Shown here piece by piece: positions 42,201-52,270 of a DNA stretch of 64,000 nucleotides. Where the stretch lies: assembly GCA_014526335.1 (NCBI GenBank), contig JACTAT010000338.1, positions 181,023-245,022 of the forward strand, in the 5' to 3' direction. The notes under the pieces are model-generated. The model was not told where the DNA came from and made no database searches. It saw only the letters and a list, made by a program, of their open reading frames with translations. Every line of letters begins with the position of its first letter. Positions within the stretch are counted from its first letter, which is position 1. The position numbers and the translations under genes are program-made. The stretch is from Chrysaora quinquecirrha (lineage: Eukaryota > Cnidaria > Scyphozoa > Semaeostomeae > Pelagiidae).

Positions 42201-45200
42201 GGGCAGCGGCAATAATGTTTATAAGTAGCAGTGTCAATCCATTGATTTATTATTACCGAATAAGATCTTTCAGAACCAAGATGATTAGGCTTATGAGAAT
42301 TATTCTTATCAAATTCCGATGCTGTAATGATGATGAAGATACCACAACAAGGAACTAAGCGGAATATTATGAGGACCACAGCCCAAGGAGATGAATATTA
42401 TTTGCTATTCAGAGCAGTGGTGCTGGGTACAAGCTCCATAACACATTGCTCAAATGAAATTTCTTACAATACCAGCCCAGAACGATGAACATTCTTGCGT
42501 GTAAGCAGCACTACAAGGCTGAACTCATGAAACGTGGCCAAGAAGTATTTTCAGAACACTAAAACTTTCGAATATTTCGTATGACGACATTATATGACAA
42601 CTCTATTCAACTGACATGGACAACTCCGAACAAGCTCCATACAACGGACACTTCTCTACAACTTACAATAACATCTAAGGATGCTGGTTTAAAGCACCCA
42701 CTCAGGAACTTGTTGCGCTGAAAATTCTTGATATAAGAACAATGTGAATGCATTGTCATCTCGGGACTTCAGTCGCAAATAACCTTTTGTGCTCTCTTGG
42801 TTTTTTGCTACAAACCCTATTTTTAACAGCCGACAACAATGTGTGAAGGAGACAGAAAGAATGGTTTTATTCTGGGTTAAATAACCAAAGCGCACATTTG
42901 CCTTCAAAGTCAATGATAAGGAACTTGAACAAATCAATAAGTATAAGTATCTGGACAGTGGATAACAAAAGATGGGAAAAGTTACCAGGTAGCAAAACGC
43001 CGATTGAAATAGTCACAGGTGCCTTTTCAAAATGAGGGATTGAGGGATGAGGGAGCTTCTGTTCCAGATCGTAAGCTTTCCTGTTAAGAAAGTACATTGT
43101 ATGATGTTATATGCTATATCAACGTTTTTTACGTGAATAGATCTTTTTATTATGGTCAGGGCCGCAACGTTCAAATGCAACGCAGAGATAGGGCATTATT
43201 ATCCGGTAATGCCTGCTCACTATGTCAAACGTTCAAACGTTTTAGGTTTAGAACGCAGCACCACATGACTTCATTGTAATGGCTTCGTAAGCATTATGGT
43301 TCATGATCATGCCCTGCCCATAATTTAATAAACCATAAAATAAATGTTTCTGAGGGAAATACCAAAAAGTATTAACCCGAAGATGATGAGCTGATAAACT
43401 TTCGTGGATTTCTTATTCAGGAAAGTTTCGAGAGAATAAACTTTCCGAAATTTCTTGTTTGAGAAACAGGATATTGATGAATATTGATGTAAAACATCGA
43501 CTTTGAATCTTTTTAGACCTTGAAAACTCGGTTTTTCCCAGAAAATATCCTAATTATATATGAGAAATAGTACAAATCCTTAGTCAACGTCTTTAATGGT
43601 AGTCACTGTGACATACCCAAGAAGAATTAAACATGCAGTAAGCCAGTTATCTATGTCTGATATGTAGAAAAAAGATTTTGATAGGAGCATCATTAGCAGA
43701 CGATGCCTTGCTACAAAGTAGGGGTTTTCCCATTTACCCTATCAAATGTAGCAGTTAGGACAGATATGGCAAGCGTTGGCCTTAACTACCTGATTGGTGG
43801 CAGAGAAGAGTACAGGTTTGAGAAGCATAACGTGAACAGCCCCCTAAGGAGATTATTAGACAAAATCGTCACCATGACAACTGCAAAATCAGTATATAAC
43901 ACTAGCCCTTGCCCGTCTCTGACCATCACCTTGTGAAGACCACCACCTCTCAAGGACTCCACCAACAACAACCTCCACTTTAAATTTATTGTGCATTTTA
44001 GTGGCTATATTTGCTGTCAATCTGAATCAGAATCTTAATCAAAATCTTAATCTCGATTTTTTCTTTCACTGGAATATTAATCTGAATGTGAATCTCAATC
44101 TCAATCTTAATTTTAATCTTAATTTCTATCTTAATCTTACTCTTGTAATGTAATCTAAAACTTTATCTTAAACTTGATGTTCATTGTAATATTGGTATTA
44201 GTCTTAGTTTTTATGTTATTGTTAACTTAATCTTTATCTTAATCTCGATGTTTATTTTAATAGTAATCAAAGTTTAAACTGACAATGATAATTAATTTTA
44301 TTTTTACATTTATAATCAACCTCAGTCTTTTTGAAACTTAATCTTAACCTTAATCTTAATCTTAATCAAAATTTTAATCTTAATCTTAATCTTATTTTTA
44401 ATCTAAATCTTAATCTTTATCTTAATCTAAATCTTTTCTTAATCTTAATGTCGAACTTAATGACATACTTAGGTGGAAAACCCTCCATGGGAAAACCCCT
44501 CCACCCAATCTTAAAATGCATCCTAATCTTCTTGCAAACTGTAACTTGCAATCCCAATCTTAGATTAAAATCTTAAGTTCAATAACATTTTATTTTGAAA
44601 TTTAGATTAAAATTAAGACGAGAATTGAAATGGAAATCTAAATATAATTGAAAGTTAAAACTCAATTGAATACTAAAATTAAATTGAAATTAAAATTGAA
44701 TTGAATCGGAAATCAACATCAAATGAATAGGAACTTTAGCATTAAACTTTAATTGCATAATTAAAATTGAAAGATATTAAAGTTGTTGTTAAATTGAAAT
44801 TGATATTGAAAAGCAATTGAGATTTGTGAAAATGTGGCATACAAGCTGACCTTTTAGAGTATTTGAAACCAATCTTCCCTTAGATAATTTTTTTGTAAAA
44901 CAAAAATAAATAGTAAACAATAAATAAAAGTGGTGTATTACCATCCCTCGCAATACGCCTCACAACCCATTATATATGTATGATGTCAAATTGATGCAAA
45001 GTTTGCATATTACAGATTGATTGTAATGAAAATTTTGCCAGCCTCTGTCGGACTCGTCAGCTTATCTCCCATAAAGAGCACTCCACCCAATAGCGAAATA
45101 ATCTCCTACTGGTCTTAATATTGTATGAAAAACTTTGATAAAACACATTAAAAATAATAGCAAATTTTATTTTATTATGAATTTTATAATTATTCTAAAA

Positions 45201-48200
45201 GCTAATTTTAGCTACAAAATGTCTCCTTGGCCTTTTAAAAAGATTTCCGCCACAAAATGGATCCTTGTATCGAAAACAATTTGGTGATTGTTCGAACATT
45301 CACCAATGACGCACATCAAAGAAGGATTAGCCCTAATTACCCCAGAAGCAAGAGCAGTTTACAAAAAAAGAAAGGGTGATGACACGCCTACCCCACAGTT
45401 GGCCAAGCGTGGGGAGTGTCAGAAAATCGTACCTTTACCAACTTCTGAGGAACTGTAAGACAAAATCGGTTTCCGTGACTACTCCCATTTTAGTATATAC
45501 AGAATAGCCCTTGTCCGTCTCTGACCATCGCATTGAAAGAACCTTCACCTCATTAGAGTCTCCATCTTATAAAATCTGTGCGTTCAAGTTGTTGAGAAAA
45601 GTTATTCTCTGGTCTTGAGCTGTACTCCTGTCTACAGATGTAACCTCTACTTAGGTCCTTATTCTGGTCTTAGCTCCTTTTTGGTCCTTGTCATGGGACC
45701 TGTTCCCTAGTCCCCCTCAGGATCCTGTTCCTGATCCTTGATCCATGATAATGTTCCTTAGTCCTGAAATTTTTCATTGTGGTTGGTCCTATTCCTCTGG
45801 TTCCTTTAGTTTTGTTGCTTTGTCCTGTTCCTCAATCTTTGCTTGATGTTCTCCAGTCCAGTTCATGAGCATAGTGATTTTAAGTAACATATTCAAATAT
45901 AGTCTCATAGGACAATATGTATAATATACAAATAAGGATGTTGAAAGTCTAATTTAATGCATTCTATGTAGTTTCAAAAGAATGGTAAAACAGGGATGGA
46001 TGTAATATAAAACATGATTTTTTCATCCACAGTGGTTTTCCCCACAATGACAATGTTAGCTCCCCGATTTTGCAACTAAGCCACATTTTCAAAACGCCCA
46101 TTATCATTCTTCATCTTCAGTGTCTAAATAGCAATCCTTTGAGCTATATTTTGCTTGCTTCAGTTAGATGGGTATTTGAATCATGCCAGCTGGTCGACTT
46201 AGTGTTGCATCCCCTTTTTGCCATCACGAGAACAAAATTTTTGCTTCTTGCGGTTGGAATGTCTTGCTAGCAGCTAACAAACTGACTGATTTCCTACTGT
46301 TGTTAATGTAGGTTCGTTTTCTTGTTATCACATTTCTTATCAGATATTGTTTTGTAGATGGATATTATAAAATATGTCACATTAGCTGTTCTAAAAAGGT
46401 TCATTGTTGATGATGATGTGGATCTGAAGGTTTGCCTTTTGTCTATTAATGTAACTTTAAAGAGAGTTTATTTTATACCAAACTTAAATTTCTTTGTACC
46501 AATTTTCAGACTCTTGTTGCATGTTTTTGGCGTAACTGCTAGATCATTGTGTGCTGACTGGTATTTAGAACACTGCCAATGCTGCTCTTACTCGACGGTC
46601 TTAAGGCCCATTTCCACTGGGTTCGCATTCCCTGTTCGGTGTTCGCTAGCCATCAAAAAATGGCAAACGCGAAGCAATTTTGATTTCCGCTGCAAGTCAA
46701 GCTAAAGCTTTCGCAAAAGTTTTACTTTTTTATCGCCTAAAATTGATTACGAAAGCTGTATTCTGTTCGCAAGCGAGCGGCGAACTGCAAATTCGCTAGC
46801 AAACAGCGAATGCGAACGACGTGGAAAAGGGCCTTTAGTCTATGTCTTGGTATGAATTGCACTCTAGTTCCTTATCACTATGTAGGCTTGAAGACTCAAA
46901 TGAAAAATTTTTAAATATGGCGAAACATCACTTTCCATGCAACGGAATAGTTGAACAATATTGTTTCTGACATAGATAATTGATTGATTAATTTTCTGCA
47001 CAATGCTTTCCAACAAAGTTTCCGATTTTCATAAGTTTGAGTTGGAACACTGAAAACAAAATCGTAATCATTGCCAATTTATGGATTAAGTGAATACACA
47101 TGAGAAGTTTTTTTGTAAATCGCATTTAGTCTTTTCAATTTTTAAACTTGCAAAAGTGCCTTTCACTGTATGATTTACTTCGGCAAGAATTTCGATAAAA
47201 TTTCGTTAAAAACATTTGTAGAAACTGGGATAAAGTTGTGACTTCTGCTTTTTTGTTTAGATTAACAAAAGAGGTGCATCTCCAGATGGAGGTGGAGAAG
47301 TCGTATTCAAATGTCCTGTTAGAAGAAGTCTTAGACCCGTACAAATCATTGATCCTGGCAAAATAAAACGTATTAGAGGAACTGCGTATCTTTTCATTCA
47401 GTTGGAACCTTTTTTGCTACAACAACTCAATTATTATTACCCTATTTTATTTATTCCCTGGTTATAATTTACTTGCTTATAATATACTCTAGGGCATAAA
47501 ACGTACAATTCAAACTTTCCCTAGAGCCAAAGAGCGAAGGAAAATGCTCTGTCTATAGCGCATTTGCTATTAACATAGGGTATAGTAATTATTTCCATTT
47601 TCGTGAATTTTATCTTGGTAATAAATGTTTGCTCTATTTAGCATGGAGCCCGGCCAAACTTTGCATAATTTAATTTTACACTAAATTTTGACTATTTTGT
47701 CACATTTTAGGTGTCAGGCCGTTGTTGGAGTGAACTTGGCTGTAGTTTGCAAGCTTTCCAAAATGTTAGATGATCTAAACTTGCCCCTAGGACACTCTCC
47801 TCAAACACGCAGGCAAATTGCTTCCAACATTGGTCATATTGTTTTGCCACCCTTTTTGGCATCTATTCTTGGTTGCATTTGTTGGCATGAGATGTGGGAT
47901 CGTTTGGTTCTGGCTTCATTAGTGATATAGATAGTACAGTTGTACTCTACAATGCAAATTGCAAATATACCTTTATGACTCGCGGATCGTAGCTAAGTGA
48001 GGTTTTGTGGAGGGGATGAAACGTTCGTGGGTAATTTGTAGTGTGAGAGTGGCATCTCGTCCAATTGATTGTGCTGATGCAATCCGAGCCTTCAGAGATC
48101 CAGTATTCTCTAAATAGAAGTAACCTATTATTCTTTTGTCTGGTAAAAACTATAGTTATTTTCGTCAAAATGTGACTTTCGAAGGCCGTTGCAAAATTTA

Positions 48201-51200
48201 TGATCATTATTGGCGCTCGTATGTTTGTTTACTGGAGACGAAACATTTTTATCTACCTATCAAGCTAATTAAACTGAATGTATGTTACAATTGGAAGTCT
48301 ATATTTACAATACGAATGGTAAATGGATTTTTATTAAAAGGGTAGCTACACATTCCTATTTTAGAAAGTATATCAGTTGTCTTGACCGGACATTATCGGG
48401 GTCAGATGGTATCAAAAGAATGTTAAGAGAAATAACGTTGTTTTGTTAATTTAATTGTGATTTTAGCCTTAATTGTCATATCATCAGATACACTATGAAA
48501 GTTTCTCCAGCCTTTGCCAACCGAATGGTAGATTCATGCAGAGGAATTCTGAATAGATTTGTTTCTGACATTTACATTTATACCGATCATTGTAAAGGTG
48601 TTAATTCTGGAAAGTAAGTACCAAGTACTACATGCATTTTTTACAAGGAAGTTCGGCTAAGGTTCAGTACTGAAAAGTACTTTATGACCAAATGTTAGTA
48701 CTTTATGACCAAAAGTTAAGGAATTGCTAAGGAATTTCGAGTACTCAAATTTGGCCGTCAAGTAACTGAGAAAATCTCATCATTTTTAACGAAATGGCTG
48801 CACTGGGGTCACAATATATACTTTACTTGTCTTCCGTATAGCTGTTCTAAGTTGTAAACTCTTGTGAGCTTTCCATCGCTTATGGTGGTTGAAATACATA
48901 TTGCAAAACATGTCCATTCAAAGATTCAATTTTTCACATTCCTTAGCAGTTTCCGATCGAGTTCTAGAAATTTTTGCGTACTACCCTAGTGCAACCTTCC
49001 TTATAATTCACTTCCTTCTAAAAAAATGCATGTATTGTATGTTAAATATATTGTTTTTTGTTGTTTTATACTGTGTTTTATTGTTGTTTTTCAAAAAATC
49101 ACAAGATTGAAATTAAAGCTACAAAGCATTTTACTTCTTGAACACCCGCATCGCGGGTGTCAAGGTAAAAACACACCCGCATCGCGGGTGTCAAGGTAAA
49201 AAGCTCGCCCGCATCGCGGGCGTCAAGTTAAAATTTTAGGCTAGAACGGTAGTCCTGGTTCACATTTCAGTTACTGTTAGAGCACAAGCCAGGACTAAAA
49301 GCATTTTTGAAAAGAATTTACAAAAGAGAACATTGTAACAAAGATTTCTTGAAGGCCTTGTTCTCCTATTAATGTCTACTTTCAAATATGTGAATCTCTC
49401 CTGAAGATACCGCTCTTGAAACCTAATAAACGTCAAAACAACTCTCTCTCAAATGTCTCTTTTAGCTCTCCTGGTTTTGGCATTTCCTTAATGGCTGAAT
49501 CAACTAGTGGGGCTATGTTGAGTGCAGAATTTGCTTCAGCACCAAAAGGAGATACAAACGCATTAGTTCCAGAAGAAATTGGCAGACAAGCTGCTCTGCG
49601 CCTAGTAGAAGAAATATTCAAGGTAGGGATAATTGTGGTTGATTTATATCATGAGTTAAATTATTTGAATAAACCTTTATTGCCACATTGTTAAATTTGA
49701 AGTGTTAGGAATAGTGTGCTTCTCACGATTAAGGCCGTGGATTTTTCATTTTCGCTTTATTTTATGCCCTGCATCGTTTTGAAATGCCTTTTACTCCACA
49801 TATAAAATGTTATCCCAGGTAGACCAAGTACTCTTCTAGGCTCTCGTTTAAACATAAAACTTAGAAGCCGTAAAAAACACTAATCCTTTCGGGGTCATAT
49901 TTTTTAACTGAGCGTGCGCATTTATTTTTTTAAACAAATTCGCTCATTCATGCATATTTTAAAATCTCCAGTGCCTGTCAATCATGGTCGTCTGAATAAT
50001 GTCTTTTTTCCTGCAAAGAGGTTGTAATTTTTGATGCTATACTTCCTGGATACCTGCACATAAAATCTTACAATTTTGGATGTTAAGCCTAGACTGGCTA
50101 CATCAATCCTTGACTTCGGTTGTTATTGATATTGTTATGATAGCCAGTTCAACCAAAGACTGGTCGAAAACAGTTTTTGATAAAGCTGTTCAACGAGTCA
50201 AGGATTAGCCTGGAAATGTCTTTGAATAATTTATGGATAGAGGGAGAGAGTGAAGGTATTACATTGGTCTCTATGAATGACTTTATAGTACCTTAGTGAT
50301 CTGACATTTATTACATATTTACAGCAAGCTCAGATCTCTGTATGAGATTCCTATTTGATGACTTCTCTTATGTGCGGATTTTAATAAAATTTCTTGTACT
50401 TCTACTTATATTTACACTTGTCCTTCTTATTAGCGTGATAGCGAGATACTTTGCTGTCTTTAAAACTTGAAATGAAATGTCTTTTTCCCATGAAATGGAA
50501 TGTTGAAAATTGCAGTTGTTAACTTATAAGTAGTGAGTAGCACATCCCCTGTATTTTAGGGTGGTTATGTCGACTCAACACATCAAAGTTTAGTTCTTTT
50601 ATTTATGGCTCTTGGACAAATGGACATATCTAAGGTCTTGTTGGGACCATTGACAAGATACAGGTGCGTCAATTCAGTTAATTTTGCTATGTTCAATTGG
50701 TTACAAACTTTTAATTTTCTTTGTCTGGAAATCTCCTAACCAGTTCAAAGTAGCTATTGGATAACGTTTTCCTGTACTGAAATTTTTGGCACAGATTGAA
50801 GGAGTTTCTAGCACTGTGCATCCTCTGCCACTTCCTTCAAATAATAAATCATAAATGTCTCACCATTTTTACAAATGTTGGAAAATTTGCACGCAGTCAA
50901 TAACAACAGTTATTTTTCTCAGAAATAGTTCTCAGAGAGTGGTGGCATGTGTGTCAACGTTGTTCGGAGAAACGTTTTGAGTCCAAATACTCACTGAATT
51001 CTGGACAGAATAATTCAACAATTGATAATTGGCTTTCAATCTGTGATTATATCCAGCACACAGGACACGAGTTTTGCTTAAGTTTTTTTACATGCTTCAC
51101 GTTTTTTATAAGGAACCATTTTCTTGCGTTGAGGCTGGAGTTCCTTAATTTTTTAAAAAATGAGGCTGAATCAGGTAAACTATATCTCCTCCTCGAGCAT

Positions 51201-51678
51201 ATTCCACGACAGCATTATAACTGGCCCCCGTACGTTGTATCCACCATAGTATTATAGTTTCGCTATCGTGTCTTAATTAATTGGATTCACAGCCCTGCAT
51301 TAGTGCCATGCTGCATAGCATCTGAAATAATTATCCAAGCAAACGTATTGCTGTAAGCACTAGCAGAGGGAGTTTTTGCAGAAGACATTAAAGTGTCCAA
51401 GTGCCTTCCATTTACCAGTCTGTATTCCTGGAAAGAAAATAAATGTACTATCCCTTCGCTTACTAGATCACGTTTTTCCTCTAAGTTAAACACTTAAATT
51501 TGTTATCTTTTTCAGCATTCAACTTCTTCGCCATTTGAAAGACTTTTTTAATGTGATGTTTAAAATTGAGCCGCAACGAAAAGATCCAGAGGATGAAAGT
51601 AGGACAGGATATGAAGAGAAGTATATTCTCTCGTGTCTTGGCGTTGGATTTTCAAATATCAGCAAAACAGCTATTTAA
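36263..51678 (+). CDS. RCL1: RNA 3'-terminal phosphate cyclase-like protein, complete 9-exon gene
   Basis: Nucleolar protein of the small-subunit processome, needed for early 18S rRNA processing; it belongs to the RNA cyclase fold but in known members lacks cyclase activity. Coding exons: 36263-36410, 38070-38141, 39281-39456, 46358-46429, 47261-47385, 48488-48613, 49466-49622, 50560-50663, 51516-51678. All introns are GT-AG and in phase; total 380 aa (human 373). Diagnostic segments: GCNFLRQRLVLSTLSGKAVK (exon 1), LLDKITNGSKIEINET (2), LLLGGVIEHDCS and RGITNDQIDPS (3), GGGEVVFKCPVR and PGKIKRIRG (5), DIYIYTDHCKGVNSG (6), SPGFGISLMAESTSGA (7), GGYVDSTHQSL (8), CLGVGFSNISKT at the C-terminus (9). 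Exon 4 is the least conserved. Intron 3 (6.9 kb) holds a complete GPCR gene on the same strand. Confidence 0.95.
36411..37188. other. RCL1 intron 1, first part, no clear feature
   Basis: Contains degenerate GTGGGCCAACTT/ACAAGTTGG words (36560-37010) that hint at an old repeat, but no boundaries or coding frame can be defined. Confidence 0.4.
37189..37684. mobile_element. hAT-like non-autonomous element with 8-bp target duplication
   Basis: Termini AGGCCTCGCC / GGCGAGGCCT(G) enclose 496 bp. The exact 8-bp repeat TTTCATTC flanks it (37181-37188, 37685-37692). Subterminal GGCGGGCG/CGCCCGCC words make both ends strongly GC-rich against an AT-rich background. No transposase. Confidence 0.8.
38705..38975. 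mobile_element. MITE with TTA target duplication
   Basis: Ends AGGCCTGGCTAAACTAGGA and the mirror of AGCTGTGGTTAAACTAGGA enclose 271 bp flanked by TTA (38702-38704, 38976-38978). Internal CTTGTCACTTGTC words repeat in tandem near 38885. PIF/Harbinger-type by target site. In RCL1 intron 2. Confidence 0.75.
39457..40559. other. RCL1 intron 3, first part, no clear feature
   Basis: AT-rich sequence without a defined repeat or gene; open frames are short and motif-free. Confidence 0.5.
40560..41280. repeat. Tandem repeat of about 182-201 bp, 3.7 units
   Basis: Units marked by GTGTCTTATTGTTCTGCTTT (or GCG variant) near 40619, 40818, 41002 and 41197, each followed by GAAGTATCATCTGCAAACAT and, except the last, ATAATATATGTATCTAAATC. 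Unit length varies through small deletions after TTGCTACATCTTGCATAA. The array stops about 110 bp before the start codon of the nested GPCR and so probably overlaps its promoter. Confidence 0.85.
41390..42358 (+). CDS. Orphan rhodopsin-family GPCR, intronless, nested in RCL1 intron 3
   Basis: A 322-aa seven-helix receptor. Family residues visible: Asn in TM1 (TATILNAMVIY), LSLSDLL in TM2, Trp in TM4 (TVWITWVSLL), a Pro in TM5 (TIPCGVLLMISSYA), FFCIP in TM6, and the NPLIYYY motif in TM7. Possible N-glycosylation sites lie at the short N-terminus (NETNKT). The TM3 DRY box is replaced by VRF, and the loop between TM4 and TM5 is only a few residues with no cysteine, so the usual TM3-loop disulfide is absent; melanocortin/lysolipid/adenosine-type receptors share a short loop. 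The tail has a Cys-Cys pair (FRCCNDDED) suited to palmitoylation. Ligand unknown. Same strand as RCL1, so it must have its own promoter or escape splicing. Confidence 0.85.
   Translation: MNETNKTNLLLTCYGLQNVDFQMTSSMMFSAVATAYVSITTSITATILNAMVIYILFTNKELQTPINFLFGSLSLSDLLTGLIVQPIYTIIRIQDLDNIHLCALKSAYSFLAHFFCGLSGFHLVIIGIVRFIGISPLNRQRRSSSNSFKYKITVATVWITWVSLLSLIYAQIVPYIVLNVTVALTIPCGVLLMISSYAKILYVTKINSVTSSAMVERVLARRKKEEKHRFITVLFVVVTFLFFCIPRFVCTLNELIDMDQQFADIYNCDRWAAAIMFISSSVNPLIYYYRIRSFRTKMIRLMRIILIKFRCCNDDEDTTTRN
42359..43889. other. RCL1 intron 3, downstream of the GPCR, no clear feature
   Basis: Presumed GPCR 3' UTR and intronic sequence. No polyadenylation signal stands out and no repeat boundary was found. 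Confidence 0.4.
43890..43985 (-). repeat. Dispersed repeat module, relative of 1590-2135
   Basis: On the minus strand GTGGAGGTTGTTGTTGG, GGTGGTCTTCACAAGG and GTCAGAGACGGGCAAGGGCT match the modules near the left edge of the window and the copy at 45480-45860. Confidence 0.5.
44030..44575. repeat. Degenerate hexamer tract (TTAATC/AATCTT)
   Basis: About 550 bp of irregular TTAATCTTAATC words. The Leu-Asn alternating frame (44331-44576) is a translation of the hexamer. Not telomeric (TTAGGG) sequence. Confidence 0.85.
44578..44830. repeat. Second A-rich hexamer tract (AAATTG/AATTGA)
   Basis: Directly follows the TTAATC tract but with a different motif and the purines on the opposite strand, so the two tracts are not one expansion. 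Confidence 0.7.
45480..45860 (-). repeat. Dispersed repeat, AGGAC-rich, relative of 1480-2135
   Basis: Minus-strand text holds GGAACAGGAC/AAGGACCAAAAAGG words and then ATTTTATAAGATGGAGACTC and GGTCAGAGACGGACAAGGGC, in the same order as the left-edge family (there reversed). Poorly conserved. Confidence 0.5.
45861..46357. other. End of RCL1 intron 3, no feature recognised
   Basis: AT-rich sequence before exon 4 (46358). A polypyrimidine-poor acceptor TTTTGTAG is used by exon 4. Confidence 0.5.
46604..46834. mobile_element. MITE with TTA target duplication
   Basis: A 231-bp element with ends AGGCCCATTTCCACTGGGTT and the mirror of AGGCCCTTTTCCACGTCGTT, plus inner inverted GTTCGCATTC. TTA flanks both sides (46601-46603, 46835-46837). 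PIF/Harbinger type by target site. In RCL1 intron 4. Confidence 0.85.
47386..48487. other. RCL1 intron 5, no feature recognised
   Basis: The 80-codon frame at 47688-47930 is intronic and motif-free. Confidence 0.5.
48625..48790 (+). repeat. Dispersed repeat with AAGGAATTGCTAAGGAATTT
   Basis: The words GTTAAGGAATTGCTAAGGAA, GAGTACTCAA and TTGGCCGTCA recur at 63785-63840 in the same order. Copies of the theme (TTTCTTA/AGTACTG) also occur near 19670-20010. Element type unknown. Confidence 0.6.
49137..49227. repeat. Three tandem GC-rich hairpins (31-32-bp spacing)
   Basis: Each unit is a 7-bp inverted repeat around the loop ATC, followed by TCAAG: CACCCGC-ATC-GCGGGTG in units 1 and 2, CGCCCGC-ATC-GCGGGCG in unit 3. 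The outer CTTG of unit 1 lengthens its stem to 12 bp with one bulge. It stands out as GC-rich in an AT-rich intron (RCL1 intron 6). Confidence 0.85.
49690..51515. other. RCL1 introns 7 and 8, no feature recognised
   Basis: Contains RCL1 exon 8 (50560-50663). The 102-codon frame at 50949-51257 has no recognisable motif. No repeat boundaries were seen. Confidence 0.5.
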
Positions 51679-52270
51679 ATTGTATCCCTGAAAGAAATTT
51701 TAATCATTTTATACCCAGTCATTTGCTCAGGTCTGGTTAGCTGATGTCATATCTATCAAACATTCCGAATCTCCGACTCATTTGTGACAGTCTTTTATAA
51801 TTCTTAGAAATGACTGCATGTCCGTGGTGCCTATTGAGTTTATGTAGTTTCATTTTGATTCTTCTGAAAGCTCAGTACTGTAGAAACGTTGATCCATTTA
51901 AAAATAAATATCCTTTAAACGATCTTCGGCGTCATATTATATAGTTTTCTAACAAAGATGTTAAAAAGGTTTGATTTTACTTCTTCTGTCAGGATATATC
52001 TGACCTGAACTGTTAAACAATGGATCCCGCACGGCGAGGTTTTGAGCAACGTTAACAGAATCATGAATTTCCCCACACTTTGACAAATGTTTAGCTCGTT
52101 AGTTGGCTTCAAGCCCTAGAAACCAGAAAAGAAAGCAGATTTCCAGAGTGGTAGCTTTAAATTTGAAAATATTTTGCCAAGCAGCTGTTAAATTTCGTAG
52201 TTTCATTTTTGCAGCGTTCACTGTAGGGAAACCACTGAATCATATCGTTTGTTCACATTCTTATTTTCAA
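51679..52270. other. Convergent 3' region between RCL1 and the second GPCR
   Basis: 592 bp holding the presumed 3' UTRs of both genes. No gene or repeat recognised; one AATAAA-like word is not decisive. Confidence 0.5.

Noticed and set aside
44030..44575. Interstitial telomere
   Set aside because: The hexamer is TTAATC-like, not TTAGGG or a known metazoan telomere variant.
44331..44576. Leu-Asn alternating protein
   Set aside because: Direct translation of the TTAATC hexamer tract.
49137..49227. CRISPR array
   Set aside because: Three hairpins with A-rich spacers of a few bases in a eukaryotic intron; no spacers of array length.
50949..51257. 102-codon frame in RCL1 intron 8
   Set aside because: No motif, lies between two well-defined RCL1 exons.
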